A DNA stretch of 64,000 nucleotides from NCBI GenBank assembly GCA_034331105.1, contig JAXQGB010000012.1, forward strand, positions 186,001 through 250,000, given 5' to 3'. Shown one piece after another: positions 33,187-40,829 of this stretch (position 1 is its first letter; every line of letters starts with the position of its first letter). This DNA comes from Caenicola sp034331105. Its GTDB lineage: Bacteria; Synergistota; Synergistia; Synergistales; Synergistaceae. The notes beneath the pieces are model-generated. The model worked only from the letters and a program-made list of their open reading frames with translations, was not told where the DNA came from and ran no database searches. The translations under genes and the position numbers were made by a program.

Positions 33187-34157
33187 CGCTTTGCCTCCCT
33201 AACCAAAGATTTGTATTCTAGGATTACTTTAGAGCGCCAGTCTTTTATACGGCATAGCTTTGAAAACGCTTTGTCCTGTGATTCAGGTCGATCATCAAAA
33301 TCATCAATGCCTTCAAATAGGCTAGTCTGGTCTAGCTTTTCTCTTACTTTGCTATAGGGGATCGTATAGGTCATTCCGTCCATTTGCCACAGATTCCACG
33401 AAATGATCGTAGCAATTGTTTTTAATTCATGCAAGGTAGGCTCCCTTTGTAGCTTAAAACTAATGTTGTCAATAAATGCATAAAGCATGTTTTCACGCGC
33501 CAACAACAGATTGTCCCCCTGAAACTCGAAGGCATACGTGCTTTGAAAGGCTCTCTTTGTCCATTTAAGCCATTCAGTTTCATCAGCGGCATTTTCATTA
33601 ACAATACGTAGCTTGCGGTCTAAAAGGCCAATTCTGTTTTGCAGAGGGATCATACTTCCGGTGGCGGCATCATAACGACTCACCAAGTATGGAGCTTCAC
33701 CACAAGATATTTCCATGCGGTTCGAGTCAACATATTTCTGCCAAGTCCGGTCCTTTTGCTCCGGGAACACAATTGGATCGGCTGTCGTTCTCCATATGAC
33801 ACCCTCCGGAACATTGAACACGTTCTTTCTCCCAAACCAGGCTTCGTCTATTAAGTTGTTCTGTGCATTGCAGACCCAGGATGGAGTGAATACTTCGGCC
33901 TTATCCCGAGTCCTGCTTATTTGACTGGTTTGTGTCTTTGCTGTGCGCGGCTGAATCAATCGCGTGTTGTTGCCTATTATCAAGTCCGGCATTATCTGTT
34001 TTCGAGCTTGATATAATTCGCCCAAATAAGAGTAGTCATCGGATGCCCAGATAATATTTCTTCCGGTCGTTCTGTCGAGCAGGAGGATCTTCAAAATTGG
34101 ATAGCTGTAGTTAGCAATATCCTGCTCTAGAACATCAATATCATTGATGGGCTGCAA
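33183..34157 (-). CDS. Restriction-modification partner with partial methyltransferase signature
   Basis: About 324 residues. It contains EVFTPSW (88-94), the FTP motif X of class-I N6-adenine methyltransferases, and RMEISCGEAPYLVS (about 147-160), a motif I-like SAM site. There is no (D/N/S)PP(Y/F) catalytic motif anywhere. It resembles proteins annotated as restriction endonuclease subunit M. I place the start at TTG 34157: GGAGGTGA lies seven bases before it, inside the end of the XRE gene; an ATG at 34187 would precede that site. It ends overlapping the large fusion gene by four bases. Likely role: a SAM-binding or specificity partner of the large enzyme (inference). Confidence 0.72.
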   Translation of the reverse strand: MQPINDIDVLEQDIANYSYPILKILLLDRTTGRNIIWASDDYSYLGELYQARKQIMPDLIIGNNTRLIQPRTAKTQTSQISRTRDKAEVFTPSWVCNAQNNLIDEAWFGRKNVFNVPEGVIWRTTADPIVFPEQKDRTWQKYVDSNRMEISCGEAPYLVSRYDAATGSMIPLQNRIGLLDRKLRIVNENAADETEWLKWTKRAFQSTYAFEFQGDNLLLARENMLYAFIDNISFKLQREPTLHELKTIATIISWNLWQMDGMTYTIPYSKVREKLDQTSLFEGIDDFDDRPESQDKAFSKLCRIKDWRSKVILEYKSLVREAKR

Positions 34158-34161
34158 TTTT

Positions 34162-34407
34162 TCACCTCCCATGAACAAACTTTTCAACTAAGGCTTTTTT
34201 CTTGTCATCAGAGATGAACTCTAAAATATCGTCGACGCCACAATTCAAAGCTCCGCATATTTTTTCAATGCTCTCAAGCGATATGTACTCATCCTTGCCA
34301 AGGCGAGCCATGACATTGGCACTTACACCCGCTGCACTTTTCAATGCAGTCTTTTTAATTTTCATGTCAATCAGTAATTTCCAAAGCCGGTTGTATTGTA
34401 CAGCCAT
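34162..34407 (-). CDS. XRE-family transcriptional regulator
   Basis: 81 residues, a Cro/C1-type helix-turn-helix (about residues 8-65: KKTALKSAAGVSANVMARLG as recognition region, then ISLESIEKICGALNCGVDDIL). This small YozG-like class often autoregulates restriction-modification or toxin operons. AGGAGGG precedes the ATG. A palindrome lies 16 bases upstream of the start codon. First gene of the three-gene island. Confidence 0.88.
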   Translation of the reverse strand: MAVQYNRLWKLLIDMKIKKTALKSAAGVSANVMARLGKDEYISLESIEKICGALNCGVDDILEFISDDKKKALVEKFVHGR

Positions 34408-34422
34408 AACTTGCCCTCCTAG

Positions 34423-34453
34423 GTGATTTTAATCACATATTAAATTTATTATA
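34423..34453 (-). promoter_or_regulatory. Promoter -10 and palindromic operator of the XRE-led operon
   Basis: On the minus strand an exact TATAAT (34453-34448) is followed 11 bases later by the palindrome GTGATTAAAATCAC (34436-34423, 6-bp arms), placed between transcription start and ribosome site. No good -35 is visible. The layout suggests autoregulation by the XRE protein. Confidence 0.55.
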
Positions 34454-34662
34454 TCACTAGTTAGGGATAAAATTTTGCTGTCGATTACAAGTCCATTATG
34501 ATAAACACCCTCTTTGCAAACAAGATATGTTGTCGAGGGTGGATAGAAGTCTTTAAGATAGGTCTTGCTTAGTATGGGGCAGTGATCAATGATGGCGTAT
34601 TAGTCAAATGGCGGTGTCGTGTTGCCTTTTTTCAATATACACAGTACTTCCTTTTGGAATTA

Positions 34663-35412
34663 TCAGCCCCAGGGCCAGGAGATCCTTCTTCCGTCTTCTT
34701 CTTTTATGGCCTTTCTGACCTCCTCAAAGGTCGGTGCTGCAAGCATCATTTTAGTGCAGTTAGCTCTGGATATCGTCTCTAACGTATGTGAGTCAGAGGA
34801 TCTTATGAATGTCCTGCCCGGATATTTTCCCCTCCACATGGCAGCCTGGTCCGAATCTATCCTCCAGGAGAGCTCAAAGGCGTCAGCAGGATAATCGGCC
34901 GGCATCGGCCCCAGCGCGACAGGGTAGGAAAAAGAAGCTCTGTCAACATGTGCAAGTATGGCGAGCCCGCCGAGCTCCTTTACCTTTGATACTATCTGGT
35001 CTACCTCATATCCCGATCCCTGAATGAGAAGTATTTCCTCCTGCCTCAATATGTTGTTGCAATGATCCAGAACTACCTGATCCCCGAAATAATCAACATC
35101 GTTTTTTATCGGCAGCATCTTTTCCCAAAGCCAGGATTTGTACTCAGTTGCGGTTTTGAAATCAGGGAAAACAGTAAGAATATGAATATCTTCTGCACTC
35201 TGGGTCTCAATGCAGGGTAGAACAAGAGGGTCCCCCTCCGAGGCTTCGTGTACTGCGGGGAAATTGTCACAGGTATTGTGGTCAGCTATGCCGATCACAT
35301 CGATTCCGGCCTTTCTGGCAGCTGAAACTATCTCAGGGGCTCCCATATCCAGGCTTCCGCAGGGAGAAAGGGCCGTATGTATGTGGAGATCGACCCAGAA
35401 AGGCTTAAGCAT
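34663..35412 (-). CDS. PHP domain phosphoesterase
   Basis: 249 residues, PHP-type metal-dependent phosphoesterase fold with DLHIHTALSPCG at 8-19, IADHNTCDNF near 42, ETQSAEDIHI near 69, LVHLD-type ILAHVDRA near 155 and SSDSHTLETI near 205. The reaction is unknown. This PHP type is regularly found with DRTGG and hydrogenase-like sensor genes in anaerobes. AAGGA before the ATG lies at the end of the preceding DRTGG gene. It is the last gene of that run. Confidence 0.85.
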   Translation of the reverse strand: MLKPFWVDLHIHTALSPCGSLDMGAPEIVSAARKAGIDVIGIADHNTCDNFPAVHEASEGDPLVLPCIETQSAEDIHILTVFPDFKTATEYKSWLWEKMLPIKNDVDYFGDQVVLDHCNNILRQEEILLIQGSGYEVDQIVSKVKELGGLAILAHVDRASFSYPVALGPMPADYPADAFELSWRIDSDQAAMWRGKYPGRTFIRSSDSHTLETISRANCTKMMLAAPTFEEVRKAIKEEDGRRISWPWG

Positions 35413-35418
35413 TATATG

Positions 35419-35754
35419 TTATCCTTCTATGCCAAGCTCCGAGAGTCTCTTGCATGTCTCAAAAATTGATCCGCTTACCGATGCGATGCAAACGTTTTCT
35501 GCTATGCAGCGATCAATGAGGTCTGCAGGAGCCTTTCTGCCCGAGGCCAGTATTATGACCGGGATATCCTTCAATACCGCTACAGCAGCGACATTCAGGT
35601 GGGCTTGGATAGTTACCCATGCAGAGCCCTCTGAGACTGTACCCATTATGAAACTGAGCAGATCTCCGGCAGCAGCCTTAGTAACATCTCTTTCAGGGTC
35701 GCCTGCCGCCAGCACATCAGCGTTCAGTTTTTCGCATAGATCCTTTATCTTCAA
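35419..35754 (-). CDS. DRTGG domain protein (first copy)
   Basis: 111 residues forming one DRTGG domain, a ligand-binding fold found also next to CBS domains and in phosphotransacetylases. Recognisable parts are LNADVLAAGD, LLSFIMGTVSEGSAWVTIQ and VAVLKDIPVIIL. Starts at TTG 35754, which overlaps the TGA of the sensor hydrogenase gene (TTGA), with GGGAGG six bases upstream. A second copy lies at 37689-38057. The ligand is unknown; it is plausibly a nucleotide or redox-linked signal in the same pathway as the sensor. Confidence 0.83.
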   Translation of the reverse strand: MKIKDLCEKLNADVLAAGDPERDVTKAAAGDLLSFIMGTVSEGSAWVTIQAHLNVAAVAVLKDIPVIILASGRKAPADLIDRCIAENVCIASVSGSIFETCKRLSELGIEG

Positions 35755-37070
35755 CTTTTTCCTCCCTTTCTTTTAAGCGTGTGGGGCTGAGATTCTGAGA
35801 GTTTAACGATCTGACATGCAAGTGCCGAGATGCCTTCCCTGAGTTTAAAGATGCAGTCCGTCACCGAGCCATGACCCCTGACAATTTCCTCTGCCATGGC
35901 CTGGCACGATGGCCTGCCGCAGGATCCGCAGTCGATATGGGGAAGACCGTTATAGATCTCTTTCATCTGCTGCAGCTTGACCATTGCGTCCGCTACGTTA
36001 TCAGAGAGAGGAAGGCGGGGACGCGGCTGATATTCGTTAGTGACAGGCCATATGTCCATTGTGAAAAGTTCCTCCGCCCTTGAAAGTTCTTTGGGAGTGA
36101 TGTTCCATTCTGTCTCCATGCTGCCAAGGCGCAGGTTTGCAAGAAATCGTGAGTCCGCTGTCCCTACTCCGCCGACGCATCCTGTGTCACAGACACGGCA
36201 TTCGATAAAGTCAACACCTCGCAGTCTTCCCAGTTCCAGTTCCTGAAGTGTGTCAAGTGTATTCCTCATGCCTGATACTGCAAGAATAGTCAGCTTTTTA
36301 TCTGAGAAGGCCTGGACATGCCTTGATTCCCCGCCGCGCCTTGCCCATTGTATCCATCTGTTGTTCCTTTTCCTTGGCGCAGATTCATTTTCGACATTTA
36401 TATCGCCCTCAGCCATTATGCTTCTGGCTACCTTCCTGACCGTTACTGCGTTAGTAAGCGGAGAAACTCCTTTGCCGTGCGGTTCCCTTACCATGGTTAT
36501 CTTGGCCGGACATGGGGCAAGAAGAGTAAGAGGCGCATCACTGTTGGTCCTCATCCTCCATAATGTTGCAGCTATCTCAAGCGGAGAAAGTACAGGGACT
36601 ACCCTTGAAAGCAGTTCGGGAAACTTGGTCTGGATGAGCCTGAGAACTGCGGGACAGTATACTGAGATAAGAGGCAGAGCGGTCCTGGATGATCTGCTGA
36701 TGAGCTGCGCGACAGCGTATGCCGACAGGTCAAAAGCATCCTCAGCTTCATCAATGAGGGTCTTGAAATCAAGTGACATGAGAACATCTTCGAGGTTGTC
36801 AGGCCTGCCGTAATGGCTGAACTGCGAAAAAAAGACCGGATCGGGAACCAATGTCGTCCTTGATGATTCTTTTATCCTGTTCCAGTCGTCTTCATATATG
36901 CCAAGAGCAGAACGGGAGCAAGAACGAAGACACTCTCCGCAGTCTATGCAAAGCTCCTCTATGATGCTGATCTCTCCGTCAACTACGCGGATCGCCTCTG
37001 TAGGACAGACCCTGATACAGTTTACACATCCCTGGCATGCTTCTTTTGAGATTTTTATACTATGTTCCAT
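35751..37070 (-). CDS. [FeFe] hydrogenase-like sensor protein (HydS/HfsB-like)
   Basis: 439 residues. Two 4Fe-4S motifs (C12-C22, C41-C51), then a hydrogenase large-subunit-like domain with degenerate H-cluster motifs: L1 VYCPAV (C139; the preceding Cys of the canonical pair is Tyr), L2 APCPAK (C187), L3 CRVCDTGC (C294, C298). All four Cys needed to hold the cluster remain. The C-terminus has a further 4Fe-4S motif, CGSCGRPSC (381-389). There is no diaphorase partner here. The altered motifs and the neighbours (PHP, DRTGG, HATPase) point to a sensory rather than catalytic role (inference). GGAGGAG precedes the ATG. Confidence 0.82.
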   Translation of the reverse strand: MEHSIKISKEACQGCVNCIRVCPTEAIRVVDGEISIIEELCIDCGECLRSCSRSALGIYEDDWNRIKESSRTTLVPDPVFFSQFSHYGRPDNLEDVLMSLDFKTLIDEAEDAFDLSAYAVAQLISRSSRTALPLISVYCPAVLRLIQTKFPELLSRVVPVLSPLEIAATLWRMRTNSDAPLTLLAPCPAKITMVREPHGKGVSPLTNAVTVRKVARSIMAEGDINVENESAPRKRNNRWIQWARRGGESRHVQAFSDKKLTILAVSGMRNTLDTLQELELGRLRGVDFIECRVCDTGCVGGVGTADSRFLANLRLGSMETEWNITPKELSRAEELFTMDIWPVTNEYQPRPRLPLSDNVADAMVKLQQMKEIYNGLPHIDCGSCGRPSCQAMAEEIVRGHGSVTDCIFKLREGISALACQIVKLSESQPHTLKRKGGKS

Positions 37071-37255
37071 ACGGTTCGCTCCTCCGTAACAGCCGGCATA
37101 TAGCTGGAAATCTGGTAACGGCTGGATTCAATAACTGCATATCGAGATTCCGTAACTGAGATCTGTCTGATTTGAACAGTATAACAGCCGGAGCCTAAAG
37201 TAAAAAATATCATGTTTGGTATGATCGAGCTTATTGAAGGACTCTTGTCCAGTCG

Positions 37256-37684
37256 CTATTTGTTGAAAAATACAGTTGATCTCAATTTGGTCCCTACACC
37301 GGGTGTAGATTCCATTTCAAAAAGATCCGAATTTCTTTTTATGTTCGGAAGACCCATCCCGGCACCAAATCCCATTTCCCTGGCCTGGTTCGAAGCAGTG
37401 GTATATCCCTCTGTCATGGCACGATCGATATCAGGAATTCCCGGTCCTTCGTCCTCAGTCGATATTTCAAGCTTGTCTTCTGATATGACGGCTTTCAGGA
37501 TCCCGCCGTTTGCGTGGATCACAAGATTTATTTCTGCTTCGTATGCAATTACAGCAGCTCTTCTGCATACATCTGACTGTATGCCAAGCATTTTGAGGGT
37601 GTTTTTTATATTGTTAGAGGCAGTACCTGCCACCATGAAGTTGTTGCCCTCTATCCTGTATTCCATACATACAGGAGCAGCCAT
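37256..37684 (-). CDS. RsbW-like anti-sigma / HATPase_c protein
   Basis: 142 residues, a bare GHKL ATPase domain: N-box YEAEINLVIHA (about 48-58), G1 EDEGPGIPD (about 77-85), G2 GFGAGMGLPNIK (about 105-116). It has no sensor or phospho-acceptor domain, so it behaves more like an anti-sigma-factor kinase than a two-component kinase. GGAGG lies nine bases before the ATG. It lies five bases after the second DRTGG gene and 185 bases before the sensor hydrogenase gene. It probably transmits the redox signal by phosphorylating an unknown partner. Confidence 0.82.
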   Translation of the reverse strand: MAAPVCMEYRIEGNNFMVAGTASNNIKNTLKMLGIQSDVCRRAAVIAYEAEINLVIHANGGILKAVISEDKLEISTEDEGPGIPDIDRAMTEGYTTASNQAREMGFGAGMGLPNIKRNSDLFEMESTPGVGTKLRSTVFFNK

Positions 37685-37688
37685 ACTG

Positions 37689-38057
37689 TTATGCCTCCCG
37701 CGGCTGTGGAACGTAACTTGGTTTTACACCTGCTGCATATAATTTTCCGCAGACTTCATAGAGGCTGTATTTGGACAGAAGTACAGGTATTCCGCTTTCC
37801 TTCGCAAGATTCACTGTCTCTTCGAGCGGGATCTTACCCCTGACGAATACTACAGCAGGAAGATCAAGCATCTGAGCTGTCCTGACTATCTGAATGTTGG
37901 TAAGGCCCGTAAGGAGAAGGGAGCCGGGTGAGCAGAAGGCAAGCACATCGCTCATCAGGTCGCAGGCATATGCAAATGGTACTGTGATTTCGCTCAGATC
38001 CCTGTCGGAAGTTATGATCTCAGCATTGATCAGTTCAGCCAATTCTTTTAAATTCAT
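37689..38057 (-). CDS. DRTGG domain protein (second copy)
   Basis: 122 residues, DRTGG domain: MNLKELAELINAEIIT start, CDLMSDVLAFCSPGSLLLTGL near 32-52 and VVFVRGKIP near 70. I chose ATG 38057, ten bases after GGAGG; an ATG three codons earlier touches that site. It has low identity to the copy at 35419-35754, so it is not a recent duplicate. It probably starts a two-gene transcript with the HATPase protein. Confidence 0.82.
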   Translation of the reverse strand: MNLKELAELINAEIITSDRDLSEITVPFAYACDLMSDVLAFCSPGSLLLTGLTNIQIVRTAQMLDLPAVVFVRGKIPLEETVNLAKESGIPVLLSKYSLYEVCGKLYAAGVKPSYVPQPREA

Positions 38058-38237
38058 AATAAACATCCTCCTATAGAATTAATCTATATTTTTATTGTTA
38101 TAGCATCTGATAATAATTTTACAGCTTTGCGCAAAAAATAACAAGCTTTACAAAATAAGACTGTTTGTGCTCTTTTTTAACATTTTTTCACTCAAAACAT
38201 TAAGTAATGCAGTTTATTCTTATCTAAAAATAAACTT

Positions 38238-38837
38238 TTACCGATTCTTCTCTTTGGTCATTTGCGAGATTGAAATGGATGATCCCTCCCATTTTATATC
38301 GTCCAGATTTTCTCTGATATGTTCCCTGAGCCAGAGGCCGACTTCCGCAGAACGGAGCATCTCCCTGTCTCCATCTAGGGCTTCTATTATCTCATCCGTG
38401 TCCAGTACGAATTCCCCTGAATCTGTTTTGTGCCTGTATGTCCAGTGTATCTCCGGGGAACCCATAATGAGGGCCATCAACGTTGCAGGGATGTCACCCA
38501 GGGGAGGTCTGTCTATGCTGCTCATTTTGAAGGTCGCGGTCGTTTTTGTGCCCTTTCCGGGTTTTGAATTTATGTCAAGCCCTCCGCCGCAGAGTTCTGC
38601 TGACTGCTTGAGAAAAGGCAGTCCCATGCCGACCCTTCTTGTCGTCCTTGTTGTAGTGAAGGGATCTGTCACCTTTGCAATAAAATCTTCGGTCATGCCT
38701 TTTCCATTGTCCTCTACAGAAAAAATAAGTCTGTCGGCGGATCTCTCTTCGATGATCTCGACCCTGACCTCTGTTCCGTTTGCCATGACGCTGTTTTCTG
38801 CTATGTCCAACACATGTGCGGAAAGATCTTCAAGCAA
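38238..38837 (-). CDS. HATPase_c sensor-kinase-like protein
   Basis: 199 residues. The N-terminal GHKL ATPase domain has N-box DIAENSVMA (11-19), G1 VEDNGKGM near 41-48 and G2 RRVGMGLPF near 66-74. A C-terminal part of about 70 residues has no motif I know. Start is TTG 38837, with GGAGGG nine bases upstream, overlapping the end of fdhD by eight bases, so the two are coupled. It fits the set of proteins that accompany hydrogenase-like sensors. Confidence 0.8.
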   Translation of the reverse strand: MLEDLSAHVLDIAENSVMANGTEVRVEIIEERSADRLIFSVEDNGKGMTEDFIAKVTDPFTTTRTTRRVGMGLPFLKQSAELCGGGLDINSKPGKGTKTTATFKMSSIDRPPLGDIPATLMALIMGSPEIHWTYRHKTDSGEFVLDTDEIIEALDGDREMLRSAEVGLWLREHIRENLDDIKWEGSSISISQMTKEKNR

Positions 38838-39639
38838 TTTTTTCGCCCTCCGTTATTTTTTCTTCCTTATTAAATTTGATCCGTTCCGGAGCGCTGTATA
38901 CGTTGAATCTTCCGTTCCTGGCAAATCCAATTAATGTCATATTACAGCGCCTCGCAGCATCCACACCATCTGCTGTTGCTGCTGATATGCTCGCCATGAC
39001 TGGTATTCTGGCCCCTGCCCCTTTAAGAACCATGTCCTCCGGCAAACGTCCTGAGGTGATAAGAGCAGCTTCATTGGTTTTTATGCTGTTTTTCAATAGC
39101 CAGCCGATGGCCTTGTCGACCGCGTTGTGCCTGCCCACGTCCTCAGTTCTGAAAAGCCTTTTGCCCTCAGGAGAGACCAGGGCAGCGACGTGTACGCTTC
39201 CCGCCTGTCTGAACAGCGGTGCTTCCGCGATCCAGTCAATGCCGGACATGATAGCCTCAAAGGAGATCTGCCATTCTACAGGAAGGAACGAAGGATCGTT
39301 ATTTTCCCTTTGTTCCTGCAAAAAAGCCCCCGACGCAGTGTGAAGGAACCTGGATTCAAGTTTCCAGCCCTCTGTTTTGTTTGTTCTTTCAACTATTATC
39401 CTGCTGCCCTCTTCTTTAATGGACCTTATATCTTTCATGCTCTCTATCATCCGCCTGCAGTAGAGGTTTCCAAGAGCCCACAGCTCTTCCTCTCCCGGCG
39501 TGAATATCACGACAGCTTCCCGGGAACCGTCAACTTCAAGGATCATCCTTTTTTCAACGATCATATCATCATCGATCTTTTTAACGGTCCCGTCACTGAA
39601 CATTCTTGTAATGTCTTTTTTTACAGTACGGCCATCCAT
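38830..39639 (-). CDS. fdhD: FdhD-like formate dehydrogenase accessory protein lacking the CxxC
   Basis: 269 residues. FdhD passes sulfur from a cysteine desulfurase to the Mo site of formate dehydrogenase. The conserved C-terminal half is present (EDVGRHNAVDKAIG near 168, TSGRLPEDMVLKGA near 197, ASISAATADGVDAARR near 216, GFARNGRFNVYS near 240). The active loop, usually CGxCG, reads here HTASGAFLQEQ (about 103-113) with no cysteine; the only two Cys are in LYCRR and RRCNM. So sulfur relay by the known mechanism is not possible, or another residue is used. It leads the redox-sensing cluster rather than the fdh operon. Confidence 0.87.
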   Translation of the reverse strand: MDGRTVKKDITRMFSDGTVKKIDDDMIVEKRMILEVDGSREAVVIFTPGEEELWALGNLYCRRMIESMKDIRSIKEEGSRIIVERTNKTEGWKLESRFLHTASGAFLQEQRENNDPSFLPVEWQISFEAIMSGIDWIAEAPLFRQAGSVHVAALVSPEGKRLFRTEDVGRHNAVDKAIGWLLKNSIKTNEAALITSGRLPEDMVLKGAGARIPVMASISAATADGVDAARRCNMTLIGFARNGRFNVYSAPERIKFNKEEKITEGEKIA

Positions 39640-39829
39640 CCCCTATGCCCCGCTTTCTGCTTTTGGTCTGATCAATTGTCGCTTACATTTTACTACACCT
39701 TGACTCTTTAATTTCTACACACATCGGAGATGATTTGGACTATACTACTATTTGTCTTTATTCCCCGGCACAGCGGTCTGACAATAAACTTTTCTGGCCG
39801 GAACGATAACTGAAAGAAGAGATCCTTTT

Positions 39830-40747
39830 ATGTCTGAGAACAGTACATCCTGTGTCAAAGCTGCGAGGTTCAGCGATTACCTTATCATCCTTACTGCCAT
39901 TGCCATATGGAGTGCCAGTTTTGCCGGGATGAAGGTCGCCCTCGAACAGGCTCACCCCATGGTAGTGTTATGGATGCGGCTTGGTCTTTCCATACCTTTC
40001 CTCTTTGTTGGGTCGTACCTTCAGAAATCATTCCGTCTCCCTTCGAAAAATGAACTATGGCCCCTCCTGATCATGAGCTTCCAGGGCATATTCCTGGTTT
40101 TGGGTCTCCAGAATTACGCAATGAAAACTGCCAGCGCCTCTACTGCAAACTGGATCATAATCTGCTCTCCGGCCTTTGTGGCTCTTTTGGGATGGCTCTT
40201 CCTAAAAGAAAAAATATTCCACGTGGGATTTATCGGACTATTGATCTCAGCAGCCGGAGTAATGGTTGTGCTTCGCCTGGGTTCAGCCGGTGCAGTCCGG
40301 ACATCAGGATCATTCGGGACTATCGGAGATCTGCTGATACTTTTTTCTTCGCTCAACTGGTCAATATTCCTTGTCTTTTCCAAAAAAGTCCTGAAGGGCG
40401 ACCTTCCATACAGCTTCGTCCTTTTCTGGGAGATGTTTTTCTCCTTTATTTATGCAACTTTGGCAGTACTGCTTATGGGATACGATATCTCTGTCATTGG
40501 TTCGTTCAGCCCAAAGACCTGGACCGCCGTGGCATTTCTCGGCGCAGGCGCTTCGGCAGGGGCATATTTTTGCTGGTTCCACGGGCTTTCTGTACTTCCC
40601 GTATCCAGGATAATAGCCTTCCAGTTTTTACAGCCATTCGCCGGAGCGATAATCGCATACCTTCTGCTTGGCGAGCGTTTCACGATATGGCTCTTTGTTG
40701 GAGGCATAACGATAATGTACGGGGTCTATCTCGTTAACAGAAAATAG
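39830..40747 (+). CDS. EamA family (DMT) transporter, first of two
   Basis: 305 residues, ten predicted membrane helices in two EamA repeats (about 15-145 and 165-300), with FLKEKIF at the end of the first repeat and LLGERFTIWLFVGG at the end of the second. The DMT superfamily exports metabolites or amino acids; the substrate is unknown. It is paralogous to the next gene along its whole length (shared phrases such as RLPSKNE, GFQGIF or SFQGIF, and YAMKTA). The ribosome site is weak (AGAAGAGA). It diverges from fdhD with 190 bases between them. Confidence 0.88.
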   Translation: MSENSTSCVKAARFSDYLIILTAIAIWSASFAGMKVALEQAHPMVVLWMRLGLSIPFLFVGSYLQKSFRLPSKNELWPLLIMSFQGIFLVLGLQNYAMKTASASTANWIIICSPAFVALLGWLFLKEKIFHVGFIGLLISAAGVMVVLRLGSAGAVRTSGSFGTIGDLLILFSSLNWSIFLVFSKKVLKGDLPYSFVLFWEMFFSFIYATLAVLLMGYDISVIGSFSPKTWTAVAFLGAGASAGAYFCWFHGLSVLPVSRIIAFQFLQPFAGAIIAYLLLGERFTIWLFVGGITIMYGVYLVNRK

Positions 40748-40829
40748 ACCGGCTGACTGAAGCACATGGACCGGCCCAAAAAAGTTGATCTGGATATCCC
40801 TGCTTAAAACAGGAGGATGAAATATAGCA

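Noticed and set aside
34454..34662. Possible insertion-sequence remnant at the edge of the defence island
   Set aside because: No transposase-like protein, no clear terminal inverted repeats and no target duplication could be found by eye.
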